A stretch of 64,000 bases of DNA from Tenebrio molitor (taxonomy: Eukaryota > Arthropoda > Insecta > Coleoptera > Tenebrionidae), in assembly GCF_963966145.1 (NCBI RefSeq), contig NC_091052.1:17236001-17300000 (forward strand), read 5' to 3'. A program made the translations under genes and the position numbers. Below, piece after piece: positions 27,401 through 39,400 of this stretch (position 1 is the stretch's first letter; every line of letters starts with the position of its first letter). Below the pieces are notes generated by a model. It did no database searches and had not been told where the DNA came from. It was given only the letters and a program-made list of their open reading frames with translations.

Positions 27401-30400
27401 GCAGTCTGGCTGTTCATGAAAAGCTCAGGATTTAGAACGGTCACTGTAAAATGTAAATAAACCCCGATGAAACGGTTTCATTTATCCCACGAAATTAAAT
27501 CACGTGAGTTTCAACAATAGAATTTACAACCTCTTTGAAGGGAATATTAGATAATGTGTCGGAATCAAGCTGCAAGCGTTGTTTTCCGTCTTATCGTGAA
27601 TAAAAGTGTAACCGAGATGTATAGGGTTGAAGTTTAATCTTTGTTGCTTTCAGTCGTATGTCACAGCGATAGGCACGGTGGAGTTCATCAGACGACATAA
27701 TTTTGAAATCGGATATTCTTATAGGCCCATACCGAGCCCCATATGAGGCAGTTTCTATTCCTTGCCGAAGAGAAAGCAATCTCGGTATTTCAAGGCACGA
27801 GAATAACGACAGGGAATGCTCAATTTGACTAAGACCATATGAGGCAGTGGTTGACGGCATGCTCTTTCAACCAGTGCCATTGTTAGGATTTCAATACGCC
27901 ATTTCTCGATCCCATCCTTAGAAGAAGCAATTCTATTTATCCACATTCTATTAGAAAATTTCAAGTTTAAGCCCCTTGATAAGTAAGGGATTTGCCAGGG
28001 TCTTCCCGACATCAAATATCTCCATCATTCCTTCGTCCAATAAAAGTACACACTTTCCCGGAGTCCATTTGGTGAAAATCCCTTCTAATAGTTCCTCTAA
28101 GTGTTTTTTAATGTCGTTTAGAACTTGAGCCATTTTATGAATAAGTTATAAGTTTTTTAATGGAACAGTCGTGAATATTGTACACTTCTTGCATATCAGC
28201 TTCTAGGATTAAAGTTGAAATCTGTGTTTCTTTGGGAACGGCACGAAATGGCAGAATCCTCGTATTTGTTTGAAGAGGAATCGTCGCAGTCGGAAAAATC
28301 CACCGGAAAACGTTACCGACACGGACTGAACATCGTTGTCAATTTACTTCACAATAATAATCATATTGAAAATCGAAAAATGCCGCCAGGATTGCCAACA
28401 AGACGTACGTACCTACATATGGTGGTAGGGTTTCAGTTTTCAATCAGTGTAATTAATAGCCCTTCCAATCTGATCGACGTATGTGCGGGTATGATTGGGC
28501 AATTTATTTTGGAAAGTATATTAGCCCGTCGGTCATAATAAGAGGCCGATCGGGGCGGTAATATTTCACGGAAATGATGTGATTTTTTAATAGACGATTG
28601 GCCCATCGCGTGATTTACAGACATATCGCAGGCGATCGAACAGATGAACGCCGAATATGATCGTGTATTTCTTCACCCTGCCGTTTTCGATCCCCCAATA
28701 AAGATGTTTGTAGGGGAAAAGCGTTTCGGTAAATTTCAATTTCTTTATGTTCAAGAGATAATATTCCCAGGATTTTCACGTCCGGATGTCTAATCCAAAG
28801 ACTTTTTCTTGCCAATCACAAATAATTATCCCATCACTATCAACTATCAGTTCTAAAATAAACGCTAAACTTATTTTATTTTACCTTTTCGCAATTTTTG
28901 GCTTTTATCCATTTTTTTTTTATTTGGAATGACGTTCTTTAAAATCCATTGCAAAAAGAATGTGGGAACTGGGAAGGGATCTTCTCTAATCGTCGAAAAA
29001 TATACAAAAATGAAGATGGAGAAAATCAGACTAAACACCGTTCGTATTGTTTTGGCATAATGGGAGGCCATGATTTATTTTTTTAACGTTGGACACACTA
29101 TGTATTTGATTTCCGTCACAAAGTGCATAACATGCGGACCTATCAAAATCAACATCATGTTGCTGAATTACTCTTCTATTGCAAACTAATAAAACCGACA
29201 ACAATGCACTAGACATTGACGCTATTTATAACCTCAAACTTAGAAAAACATAACTTAATTCAACAGACAGATTTACTACCAAATTAAATGCAAATTTTCC
29301 ATGGCATTCCATTATGCCAAAACAACATGAATGCATTTTAGTTTAAAAAAATTAAAAATGTATAGAGTGTAAAAATTCAAAATCTAGATTTTGTTGAGAA
29401 AAGAAACAAACTCCAAATGTTTTTAACTTAATTTGAAGCCCACTTATTAAGAACGCTGCCGGAACTAGTGAGTACAACATTGTTAGAATATGAAGAAAAT
29501 CTGGGAATTCAGTTTACGATTTATTATCATTTTATTCCTTAGACACTTAAAGTGTGCAGAGACTTGGCGCCAAGAAAGAATAGCTTTGTGAATTATCAAA
29601 ATCTGCTCAGAATAAGTTAATTAATAAATTTTGAAAAAATAAGATATACTCGTATCTAAGGTAATGTTTCATTTAAAAAGGTAATATGTGCGACAACTGG
29701 AGAGCACTACTACCCAATGTCAAAGGTAATAACACGAATAGTACTAGAAAGAATCAAACCGGAGATAGGGAAAAATCTGAGGAAAAACCAAGCAGGGTTC
29801 CAAGCAAGATGCTCCACGATAGACCACATAATGCACCTTGAGGATAACCTAGAACAAGCCAAATAATGGCAAAGCGACGTAAACATTGGTTTCATAGAAT
29901 TCGAAAAGGCCTTTGACACTGTCAATAGAGAACAAATGTGGAAAATTCCAAGATTATATGGAATACCAGCCAAGATGCTACGCATGATAGAACTAATTTA
30001 CAACGACTACAAAACGAGGGCAGAGCACGAAAGAGACTACACAGATCCGATAAACATAGAAAGCGGAGTAAAACAAGGTTGCGTTAAGTCACCCACGCTG
30101 CTCCTTATCATAATAAATTGGATAATGAAAAAGGTAACAGACAACAGAACCGAAATAACATGGAAATTGCAGACAAATTGGAAGATATCGAGTTTGTCGA
30201 CGATGTGTGTTTACTAACCGAAAAGAGAAACTATATGCAGGGGAAATTACAAAAACTGGAGGTGGAGGCCCGAAAAACAGGATTGAAAATAAACGTCAAG
30301 AAAACCAAGATATCTAGAAACAGAAACGAACAAATAAGCCAAATCAAGATAGGGAATGTCGACATCGAAAGTCCAAAGAATGAACTATTTAGGAGCAGTA

Positions 30401-33400
30401 ATAGAAAGGAATGGAAGAAGCAAGGCAGATGTACTAATTATAAGGTGCTGAAACGTGGAAAGTTAACAAAGAGTCACTAAGGAAGATACTAAAGATACCA
30501 GATGCCAGAGAAAATAAGCAACATCGAATTGTGGAACAAAACAAAGCAAGAACAAGTAGAGACCACGGTAAAACGAAGGAAATGGAATTGGATTGGACAT
30601 ACATTAAGGCAAATGAGAACATGGTAAGACAAGCAGTAGAACATCTATTGGTAGGAAAAGGGGCAAACCCCTCAACAGCTAGAGAAGCGTAACAAGGGAA
30701 CACGAGGCAATCAACTTGAGCTGGAAAGACATAAAGACGATAGCGAAGAATTGAAAGACACAGTAACCAAAATCTGCAAAGGATAGAAGAGGGCGCGCGT
30801 TGAGGTAGCCACTCAAACGTGAAAGAAAATGGAGAGAGAGAGAAAGAATGTTTCATTTACTTCTCCTTGAGGAGAAGATCCAGAGATCGACAACGGATGC
30901 CAGCTCCTACGCGTCGACTGCAGGGGGAGGGCCCGGACGAAAGACCTGTGGAATACGCGAACCGGTTGGTAACACCAGCCGAGAAGAATCACACGAGAGA
31001 AAAGAAGAGCCCTGTCGCCTATGTGGTGGCTGCGGTAGATAACCCACAGCGTCCCCTAGGCAAATACCACGTCTCGGCACTGAGACCTTTTGTGTCATCC
31101 GTAGGTGAGAGCTACTCCGAATCCGTTCCACCTCTCCGAAGATGAGGTCGCCCCCGGAAAGCGCAGCCCGAAGACCGCCCCGAAAACGAAGCAACGTCGA
31201 ACCAATGACGCTCTCCTCCGCCATATCCGAAGAGTTCGTCGAGGCCGTCGAGGTGCTGCTCGACCACGAGAAGACCATACATAAGCCAGACGTACCCAAT
31301 TGGATTCCACCTGAGGGCAGCTAGTGGAATCCAAAGGGGGAGTGTAACGAGACGACCCATAGAGGACGCTATCCAACGTCACAACCTTATCACACTTCTT
31401 TTGCGCCGCCTGCGCTCTCGAGATCGCCATCTTGGTGCCATATTTTCACCCACCTATGAATCAACTTACGAACACATCAATTATTATTGTATTTATCTAT
31501 CGTACAATAAACACCTTCAACCATTACAAATTTTTGTTACGTCACCGCTTCCGGTGTATGAAATATCTTCCTATGGTCCGTGACAATTGCTACTAGTAGG
31601 CACTAGTGGACCACGTTTGAAATGGCTTGGCCATATCTACTTTTATCATTTGTCTTCTTCTCTGACGAGAGTGACAAGTGAGTATCTCTCTCTCACGAGA
31701 GGGTGCTCGCCTCGTCTTTCTAGATTAAGCTTTCCAAAACTAAGAGAAAGCTTGCATACAGCCATCATTTATTAAAGATTTTAACCAAAAATTAGTTTTC
31801 ATTATACGAGTAGTATAGACATTTGCTACGCTTATTCATTACGTCGTTACGATTACACAATTCTAAATTGCAACATGAAAGCAGATATTGTTCTCTCTAT
31901 AAAGAAATTTATTAATATTTTTTAGTAACGGTAATTTCCACTTTAATGGAACTGTAAAATTACAAAAGTGGTTACCTGCGTGGGTGTTATTATGTCTTAA
32001 AAAATAAATAATCCGACAGGTAATACATCACTTATTTTTACTGAATATTCTTCTTGAGTAAACAAAATGTAATACATGTGGCAAAGAAAGTTGAACTAAA
32101 TTATTCTCTAATGTTACTAAACCAAGACGTTAACATGATGACACGTCAATTAAATTTAAATTGAACACTTTTTGGTAACACGAAACATAAAAACCACCAA
32201 AAAAGGAACATACATACATTTCAAAAACAGATTTAATTTAACTTGTTCTATAAAAAGAAAAAAGGAAAAAATACGTAAGTTTATGATAGTGCAATTGGAT
32301 GTCTGACTGATTAACTTACATTTTGTTACCAATTAAGTCAACATTTATGGAACGACCGGGTATGTTTTCGTTTCAGCAAATTGATTCCTAGGATCAGCGT
32401 AGGTTACTTTCCCACTCCTTTGCAGGGACGCAAATTAAATTTGTGCTTGATGGTAAAGTGGCACTTTTTTCCTACACTGTGTCGCATCCAATTTCTTTTA
32501 AATGCACCTATCCCGTGGAAACTGAGCGAGATAAAACCGAATAGTCGGAGTTGACGACAATGAGAGAAGGAAGTATTCAAGTATTCGCGTCAATTAGCGG
32601 ATATGCGAACCGTACGCATCCGAGACCGCCCTTCTGTCTTCCTTCCGCTGTTCGGTCTTTTGTTGTAATGTGCACGGCTCATTTGAAACATACCTAAAAT
32701 GCTCGACAAATTTCCATTGTTATCCACAAAAAGCCCGAAATTAGCGAGCGTTCTGACAAAAGTCTGTTTTCCACGACGCCAAGGGAAAAACACATTTGTT
32801 TGCTGGGATTAATGGATGATGCAACTGATGACATGTAAATGTGGTCAGGTGGACTTTTCGACAAATTTATCGGCTAGCGTTTATAAATTGGCTCTAATGG
32901 CTGCCTTGCACGGTTGAAATTACTGTGTTGTAAACACTAACTGGGTACTTAGAGGTGTGTTCTGTTTACGTCTCAGTAATTTTGTTAGTTCTCCAAACCA
33001 CAATGGCAAATAGTTCAAAACTATAAGGGGATTTAAATGCGTCTTAATTAGTTGTAAAAATATTTATTCAACATCTCGGAAAATGTACGCCTACTTTATT
33101 TATTCAGAGCATTGCTTATTCCGCCTCTTCTTACAATTTCCTTTCTCTTGGCTTACGAGCCAGAAGAGTTAACTTGTTCCACCAATATTGATACAGATGT
33201 GATGTGGTTCATTTATTAAGCAAGTTTATTTTCCAAATTGGTGCTCTACACAATTACTGTGTCTTAATATGTTTACTGTGTGCAAATTACTTTGTCTCGT
33301 ACGCACAGAATTACGACACAAATATTAAAATGACGTTTACTTTAACGGCCGTCGTTAGAAGCAACGGCCGCGAAATTGGATTTCGCGGCCTGTTTTAGGT

Positions 33401-36400
33401 ACACGAAGTGCCCGTTTCGCGTACGGTTGCACAAAAATAAACATTTGATTTTTTCCTGTGCACCCATTTTTTCAATTCTCATTTTTTATCAAATATCTCA
33501 CAACGAATTTTAATCGACTTGATTTATAGTTTCAATAAACATAAAACTCTTCATATCCATGATAGTTAATTCAAACACAATGCTTTTATCTAATCTAATG
33601 ATTAAATGAATTCAGATTAATATTGATTGTTGCTTGTAATTCTTTTTAGATGTAATAGCAGTTAGGCGCCTTATTTAGTTGATACATGAAGACTTGTTTT
33701 CAAAATTGTGAAAAAAGTCTCAGAAACTGAAGGTGGTACCCGTTGGAAAAATGTATTTCTTTGCGGTGTCTAAATCGTGGACGATGAAATGACCGATGCG
33801 GATGGCGGCCAGTTCCCGCAAAGAAGCGTTCGGTTCCCATCGGTGCCAGTGACAACATTCCAAGAGTGGCAGTCGCCAGATCGGAGAGGAGCCACCGGAG
33901 CCAGTGCCGCCAGTACCGCGAGTACAACAGCCACGGTCGAACCATCGCGCAGTATTGTGGTACTTAGAGTGCAAGTGAATCCATAACGAAATGTGCAAGA
34001 ATAAATTGTGTGATTCAGTGTGGTGTTGAAAATGGGGCGTTTGGGCAAGACCAACATACCGACGCCTAACATCAAAGTGCATTACAAGAAGTTGGTGGAC
34101 GACTACACCGGAAGTCGCGACTCTCTCAAGATAATGCCGTCGTTGCCGGAGTACCTGTCGTACTGTTGCCATCACTGCGGCCACACGCAAAAACTGCAGG
34201 TAATTCGAACCGAGTGACCTTTGCGTGGTGAAAGCGACTTCTGCATACCTACACGACAACCAAAGTGGTACTCTCGGAGTGGTACATGCAAGAGGAATAA
34301 TATCTTGTATTCTTGTCTCAGTGTTACAACAATTGGATTCGTATTGTTTTTGTGGACCAGTGCTGGAATGCAGCTGGTCCTTCTTGTATGTGCCATGTGG
34401 TGCGCGTTGGTCAACGACCCGTTAGGTGCTCCTGTGCACTTTTTAACTGCTGAATTCATAGATCGTGACTCATTCAATAAATCTGCACTGTCTTCTCAGC
34501 GAGACGACCATTTAATACCAACTTCAAAAGAATTAACATTGACCTCTTGATTGTCTCAATGTCACAAATTCCTTTCTGTATAATTATTTTTATTACCTCA
34601 TCACCACTCGAATCTTGCACATATAAATTCAATCAAGAAGCGATTATCTGTTTGGCCTTGAATAATAAAACAGGCAAATGCTAATTTTTAATTGACCTGT
34701 TCTTATCTAGAGAACATTTTAAAATAAATTAATTCGGATCTAAGGTACTTTTTGCTGGGGTACCTCTTTTAAAATCTGTGTAATTCAGCACGGGTTGCGG
34801 AAACAAGATACATTTTACTTTTTTATGAAGCTAAGATAATGCCCCCTTCCCCGAATCCGTTATAAATGGAATGTTCTTCCTCTAATAAACGGGGAAATCG
34901 GGAATGAGTCGTACTGAAGTTCGTTGTTTCTTTTGTATGCAAGCTATAAAGGGGTAGCTATCGATTCTCTATGGGGCACAAGAAGATAATAATTGCAGTC
35001 CTGTCGCGACGAGGACACTTCGTGAAAAGTGCTTTACGTCAATCGAGATTTAAAAGTATTTAAGGTTGTTTCGTTGTGATTTAGCGATTCTTTTGATATA
35101 AGCCACATGTTGAAAAAGAGTCAGCTGCCAAACGAGAAATTCATATGAATGTGAATGAATGGTGCTTGAAAGGATGAATTCCGTGCTGCTTATTATTTTC
35201 ACTTCATGGTACCTTGGCAGCAACAGACTCCCGGTGTGCAGGGCCGGATTTTTTGGGTGAAAACCTACAATGGAATAATGATGTGGAGGAGATGGCTTTT
35301 CGAGAGACCCATCACAGGATACAATGGCATAATTGAAGTCTCATTCAGTTGCGTTATTTGCAAAGAATGAACTCGCTTCACTTCACCATAATCGCATATC
35401 GGACGGCCCTCGGATTTGTGCACCTATGGCGGACTTATTTTGCAACGATAAATAACGCCATTGTGACAACACCACAAAAGGGTCCACTCTGCATTACATC
35501 TTTTTATCCTCTTCAAGAGCTTTTATTGACTTTGACGGTCTTTTAACTTCGCGTTACATTGTATTTAACGGCTCTTGATGGAGTATTACTTTCACAATAA
35601 CGCAAAATACGGTTCGACAAGACGCCTTAGGGGACCTTCATGTGTTTCTTTTATTGCCTTCATGGAACTTCATATTCAACTTTTATTGCCCAATATGTTT
35701 TTATCGACCAAACGGTGCTGTACCGCACAATAACATCGATTGCTTGCTCTACATGTGACCCGTTTTAATTTGTTCATGAAAAGATCCACGCTCCATTCTG
35801 ATGGCACGACTAGCATTGCAGAAACACCTTTGCAGTCATAAAGGAATACTTCACCGAGATTTATCGGATATGCGTCCAAGTCAAGAAAATCGATGAGCAT
35901 AACGTAATGATGAAGTTTTTCATCACGATGCTCCGATTCCTCCGATCAGTTCAAAATACGACGAATTGCAACCATTGCTGTACGCAATGTACGGAATTCC
36001 GGTGAGTTGATCCACTGAAATACTAACCGCCGTGGCCGTTATTCAAATTCCGGAGGGCTAAAGAACGCCACACACGCAATAGAAAAGTCGGCGGCGCTAC
36101 ACACCGACCAGCTTATTTTTAGTTGGCGAAACCAGTTGTGGTTCAAGGTCGGTTTGTACAAAGGTGTACATAAAACAATTGCCAAGTAACCATGGACGAC
36201 TCGTTCATTGCGATTGCATGAGTGCCGGATACGTCGGTGCAAAGACGTCGGACGCCATTTGCCGGTCATCAACTCGGTCTAGGAATGTATTTGTTGAACG
36301 CTTTCGTTACACACGATGTACATTGTCTTTCCGGGAATCTATAACGCGACGGCTCGCCGTACTAATTAATTAGCGAAAGAAAAAACGTGCAGGAATTTCA

Positions 36401-39400
36401 AGAATTTTTCTTTATACCAGCGTGTAATTAGCGCTGCTGTAACCGCGCCTTTACGTTTAGCCGAAATGCAAAGAACCAGCGTCACACCCCGATGACTTCC
36501 CGGATATGCCCGTGCTTAACATCTCAAATCCACCCTTAATTTATTATGTTATAAAATCTACGATAAAGCGACATGAAAGAAAGACAGTCACGCTTTCGGG
36601 AGCGGGCCGGAAATGTTAAGAAGATCCTATTTACAAACTTATAAATAGTGTTTTATTGCTGTGTACCAAGTGAACGGTTATAGACGGCGCTATTAACAAC
36701 GTCTTGCAAAAGTTAGTGGCACTGTTTATTCCGGCTTCCACACATGGATCTCTGCTCCAGTAACAGGAAACGTGTTAACGGATTTTCCATGGCTAACGTA
36801 ATTTAAAGGAAACATAAACAGCTTAAGGTGGGCGTTCACTGGCGACTCAATGGAGTAATAAACTGGCATGATCTTCACGTGATTTTCGGGGGATGGTTAA
36901 AGGGCGCGCGTTCAGAAGTATGGTGCAGCTCAATGCACGCAGCCGAAATTTCTATCCATTCTTGATTTAAAGATTTAAATTTCCAGCCACAAAACTCAAT
37001 TTGACGAGGCTTTTCAAACTGTCACGTGAATACCTCGTGACTACTCCACTGGTTCGCCGCGCCAACTATAGCTCGTATTGTACGCTGGGATAAATCGCAC
37101 TTTTTGAGCAGTGCCTTCACTTGTTGGCAATTTGTCCATCACCACAACGAGTTGATTTTTTTGCATTTTTCAAATGATACATCCTTACTATCACTGTTTC
37201 AAGTTAATGATCAGTAAAATAAATTAAACATCTTCCTGTACCTGGATGCGACCGAGTGGAAAATAAAACAACCGTATATTAACTGTTCTGAACGTAATTA
37301 TAAGTCATTTGTGTCAGTCGTTAAAGAGAAATAGAAGTATGTACATAATTTACAATATCAATTTATTTTATCATCCAACTACTTCGCTAGTGTTTCTTTT
37401 CGTTTTCGTTTTGATATCATCTGCATTTATGTCGGGAAATTTTCTCTTTCAAGCAACGTTATTCAATTTAGTGGTAGCCTGGTAGCTGCATTTAATTTAA
37501 ATGTATCTATTTTTAGCGTACGATGCGAGTTACTGAACACCTAGCTTAAAAAGAAATTGTGCACGGTGAATTGGCGATGCCGTGTCTACACGACAAGTTA
37601 ATGCCCTCTTATATTCCGTCTGTTGAAATTCCATTTGGGTGGCCTACTCCTTTTATAAAACAAACGTGCTACTACCACCCTAATAAAATTTAACATTCTA
37701 ATTTTGGAACCACCAAATTGGTCTTTCTAAATCTAACACCGTTAATTCTTTAATTATTTTTATTGTTGATTGTTTACAAACTTCTGTCAAGAAAGACGAA
37801 TCCTTGGCACAATGCAAATACCCAACCAAAATGTTACAGAGTTTGAAATACATATTAAAAAACGTTAACAACTTTTGGCCTGAAATTACTGTCCCCAGTG
37901 GCAATAAAACGCGTATCAAAAGTCCCGTTTGTGCAGCAGGCAATTTAAAGATGTGATTGATTTTCAGAAAATGTATTTTCCATTCACAAAAAGTCATTAA
38001 TTCAAGGCGTGTTTCTGCCTCCTCGCTGTGTTTAATGAACATTCCGCTTTCAATACATCCAGGGTGGTATCGCTGTTGAATAAGTGTAGAATTGGAATAT
38101 AAAGGACAATAATGTAGCAGTAAGTGTAAATGGGCCTTATCGCCGGAACGGCACCGACGTTTTGATCGCAGCAAACGTGCCATAAAGAACAATAACAGCG
38201 AAACAAAAAGATCGTGATTTGCAAGTTCATTTAATAAATTTATTAAGCGACGCTCCGTGCACAATGGTATAGTTTTTACAAACGAGGAGAATATGCAAAT
38301 CTGTAAAATTTTAATTTTAAGCGTGTAAACTCTTTGTTTTGGTCGACGACCACATAAATGTAACATGTCTAGAGGGGGTGGCAGCCCGGGCCATTCATAA
38401 ACATTAAAAGTTTGCCCCGCGACGGCGAAGAACAATACACTCCGTTCCGTGTGAAACCATCCTTACCTAAGTAATATTGTTACGTTCACATTCATATGCA
38501 TATTGCCGGATTTAAATTAGGCCCCGGGACGCGATAATAAAATACAATGCGGGCGGTAATTGTACACTACACAATAACCTGGCAACTGCGGTTCGGGTTT
38601 GAGACTAATGGGGATGACGGAGGTTAACCAAATATTTCAATTATGTTAGTGGAGAGTATGACCAGTTCGTTGTTAATGCAGTGTTTGACCGGCGAAGATC
38701 TCCGCCGTTGTTCACCGAGCGGAAACAAGATGATGCCCGTATAAATTATTCAAAAATTGTTAAATAAAAACCGACACGAGAATAATCCACGCGTTGAAAC
38801 GAGGAACTTAAATTAAAATTTCCCTGGGAAATATTTCAAGTATTTTGAATGCGAGAACGACTCAGGTGGAACATCGCAAACAAGGGATTAAGCGGAGTGT
38901 AAAGTATTTGATTACTAAAATTGATGAAATCGAGCTCAACCTTAATAGCTAACAGATAGGACAGCTGCCGATTTCCACGTTGAATATGCACCCGAACGGC
39001 CCTTTCAAGATGATTACTTCAAAGAAGCCGATAAAAATGGTGAATTTTCTATCGAACAAAACGGATCTAGTCGGCGAAAACACGCTAATTGAACAGATAC
39101 CAGAACATTTTTCACATTCCGATCGGATTGCTCACAGTGCCAAAGTGGAAAAAGTTGAAAAATCCGGCGTCATCCTGATAGATCATCAGTCAAATTTGAC
39201 TCCGGATTGACTAATTAAACGAATTAATTAGGTAATTCACGTTAATAGCAACGGCCAGTCAAGGACTATTAACATTCCTAGTTGTTATTAAACTCAAATA
39301 TATTTACATAAAATTATGCAAAATCACTTTTTTCCGCTTTCAGTTTGCATATTTATTGCATTACTAGTTGAAACTCGTATAGATAAATGGCAAAACTCAT

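Larger units (their letters stand above)
25895..29679. other. Intron of the adaptor gene; no firm gene
   Basis: Contains the two weak divergent frames near 28.1-28.4 kb and a - strand frame at 26882-26529 (117 codons) without recognisable motifs. Confidence 0.45.

Noticed and set aside
33720..34259. 179-codon - strand open frame
   Set aside because: Shadow of the GC-rich + strand exon and leader; no domain and no splice signals.
38980..39210. 76-codon + strand frame beginning MNMHPNGPF
   Set aside because: Checked as a possible missing PTB exon; it lacks PTB strands and suitable splice phases.
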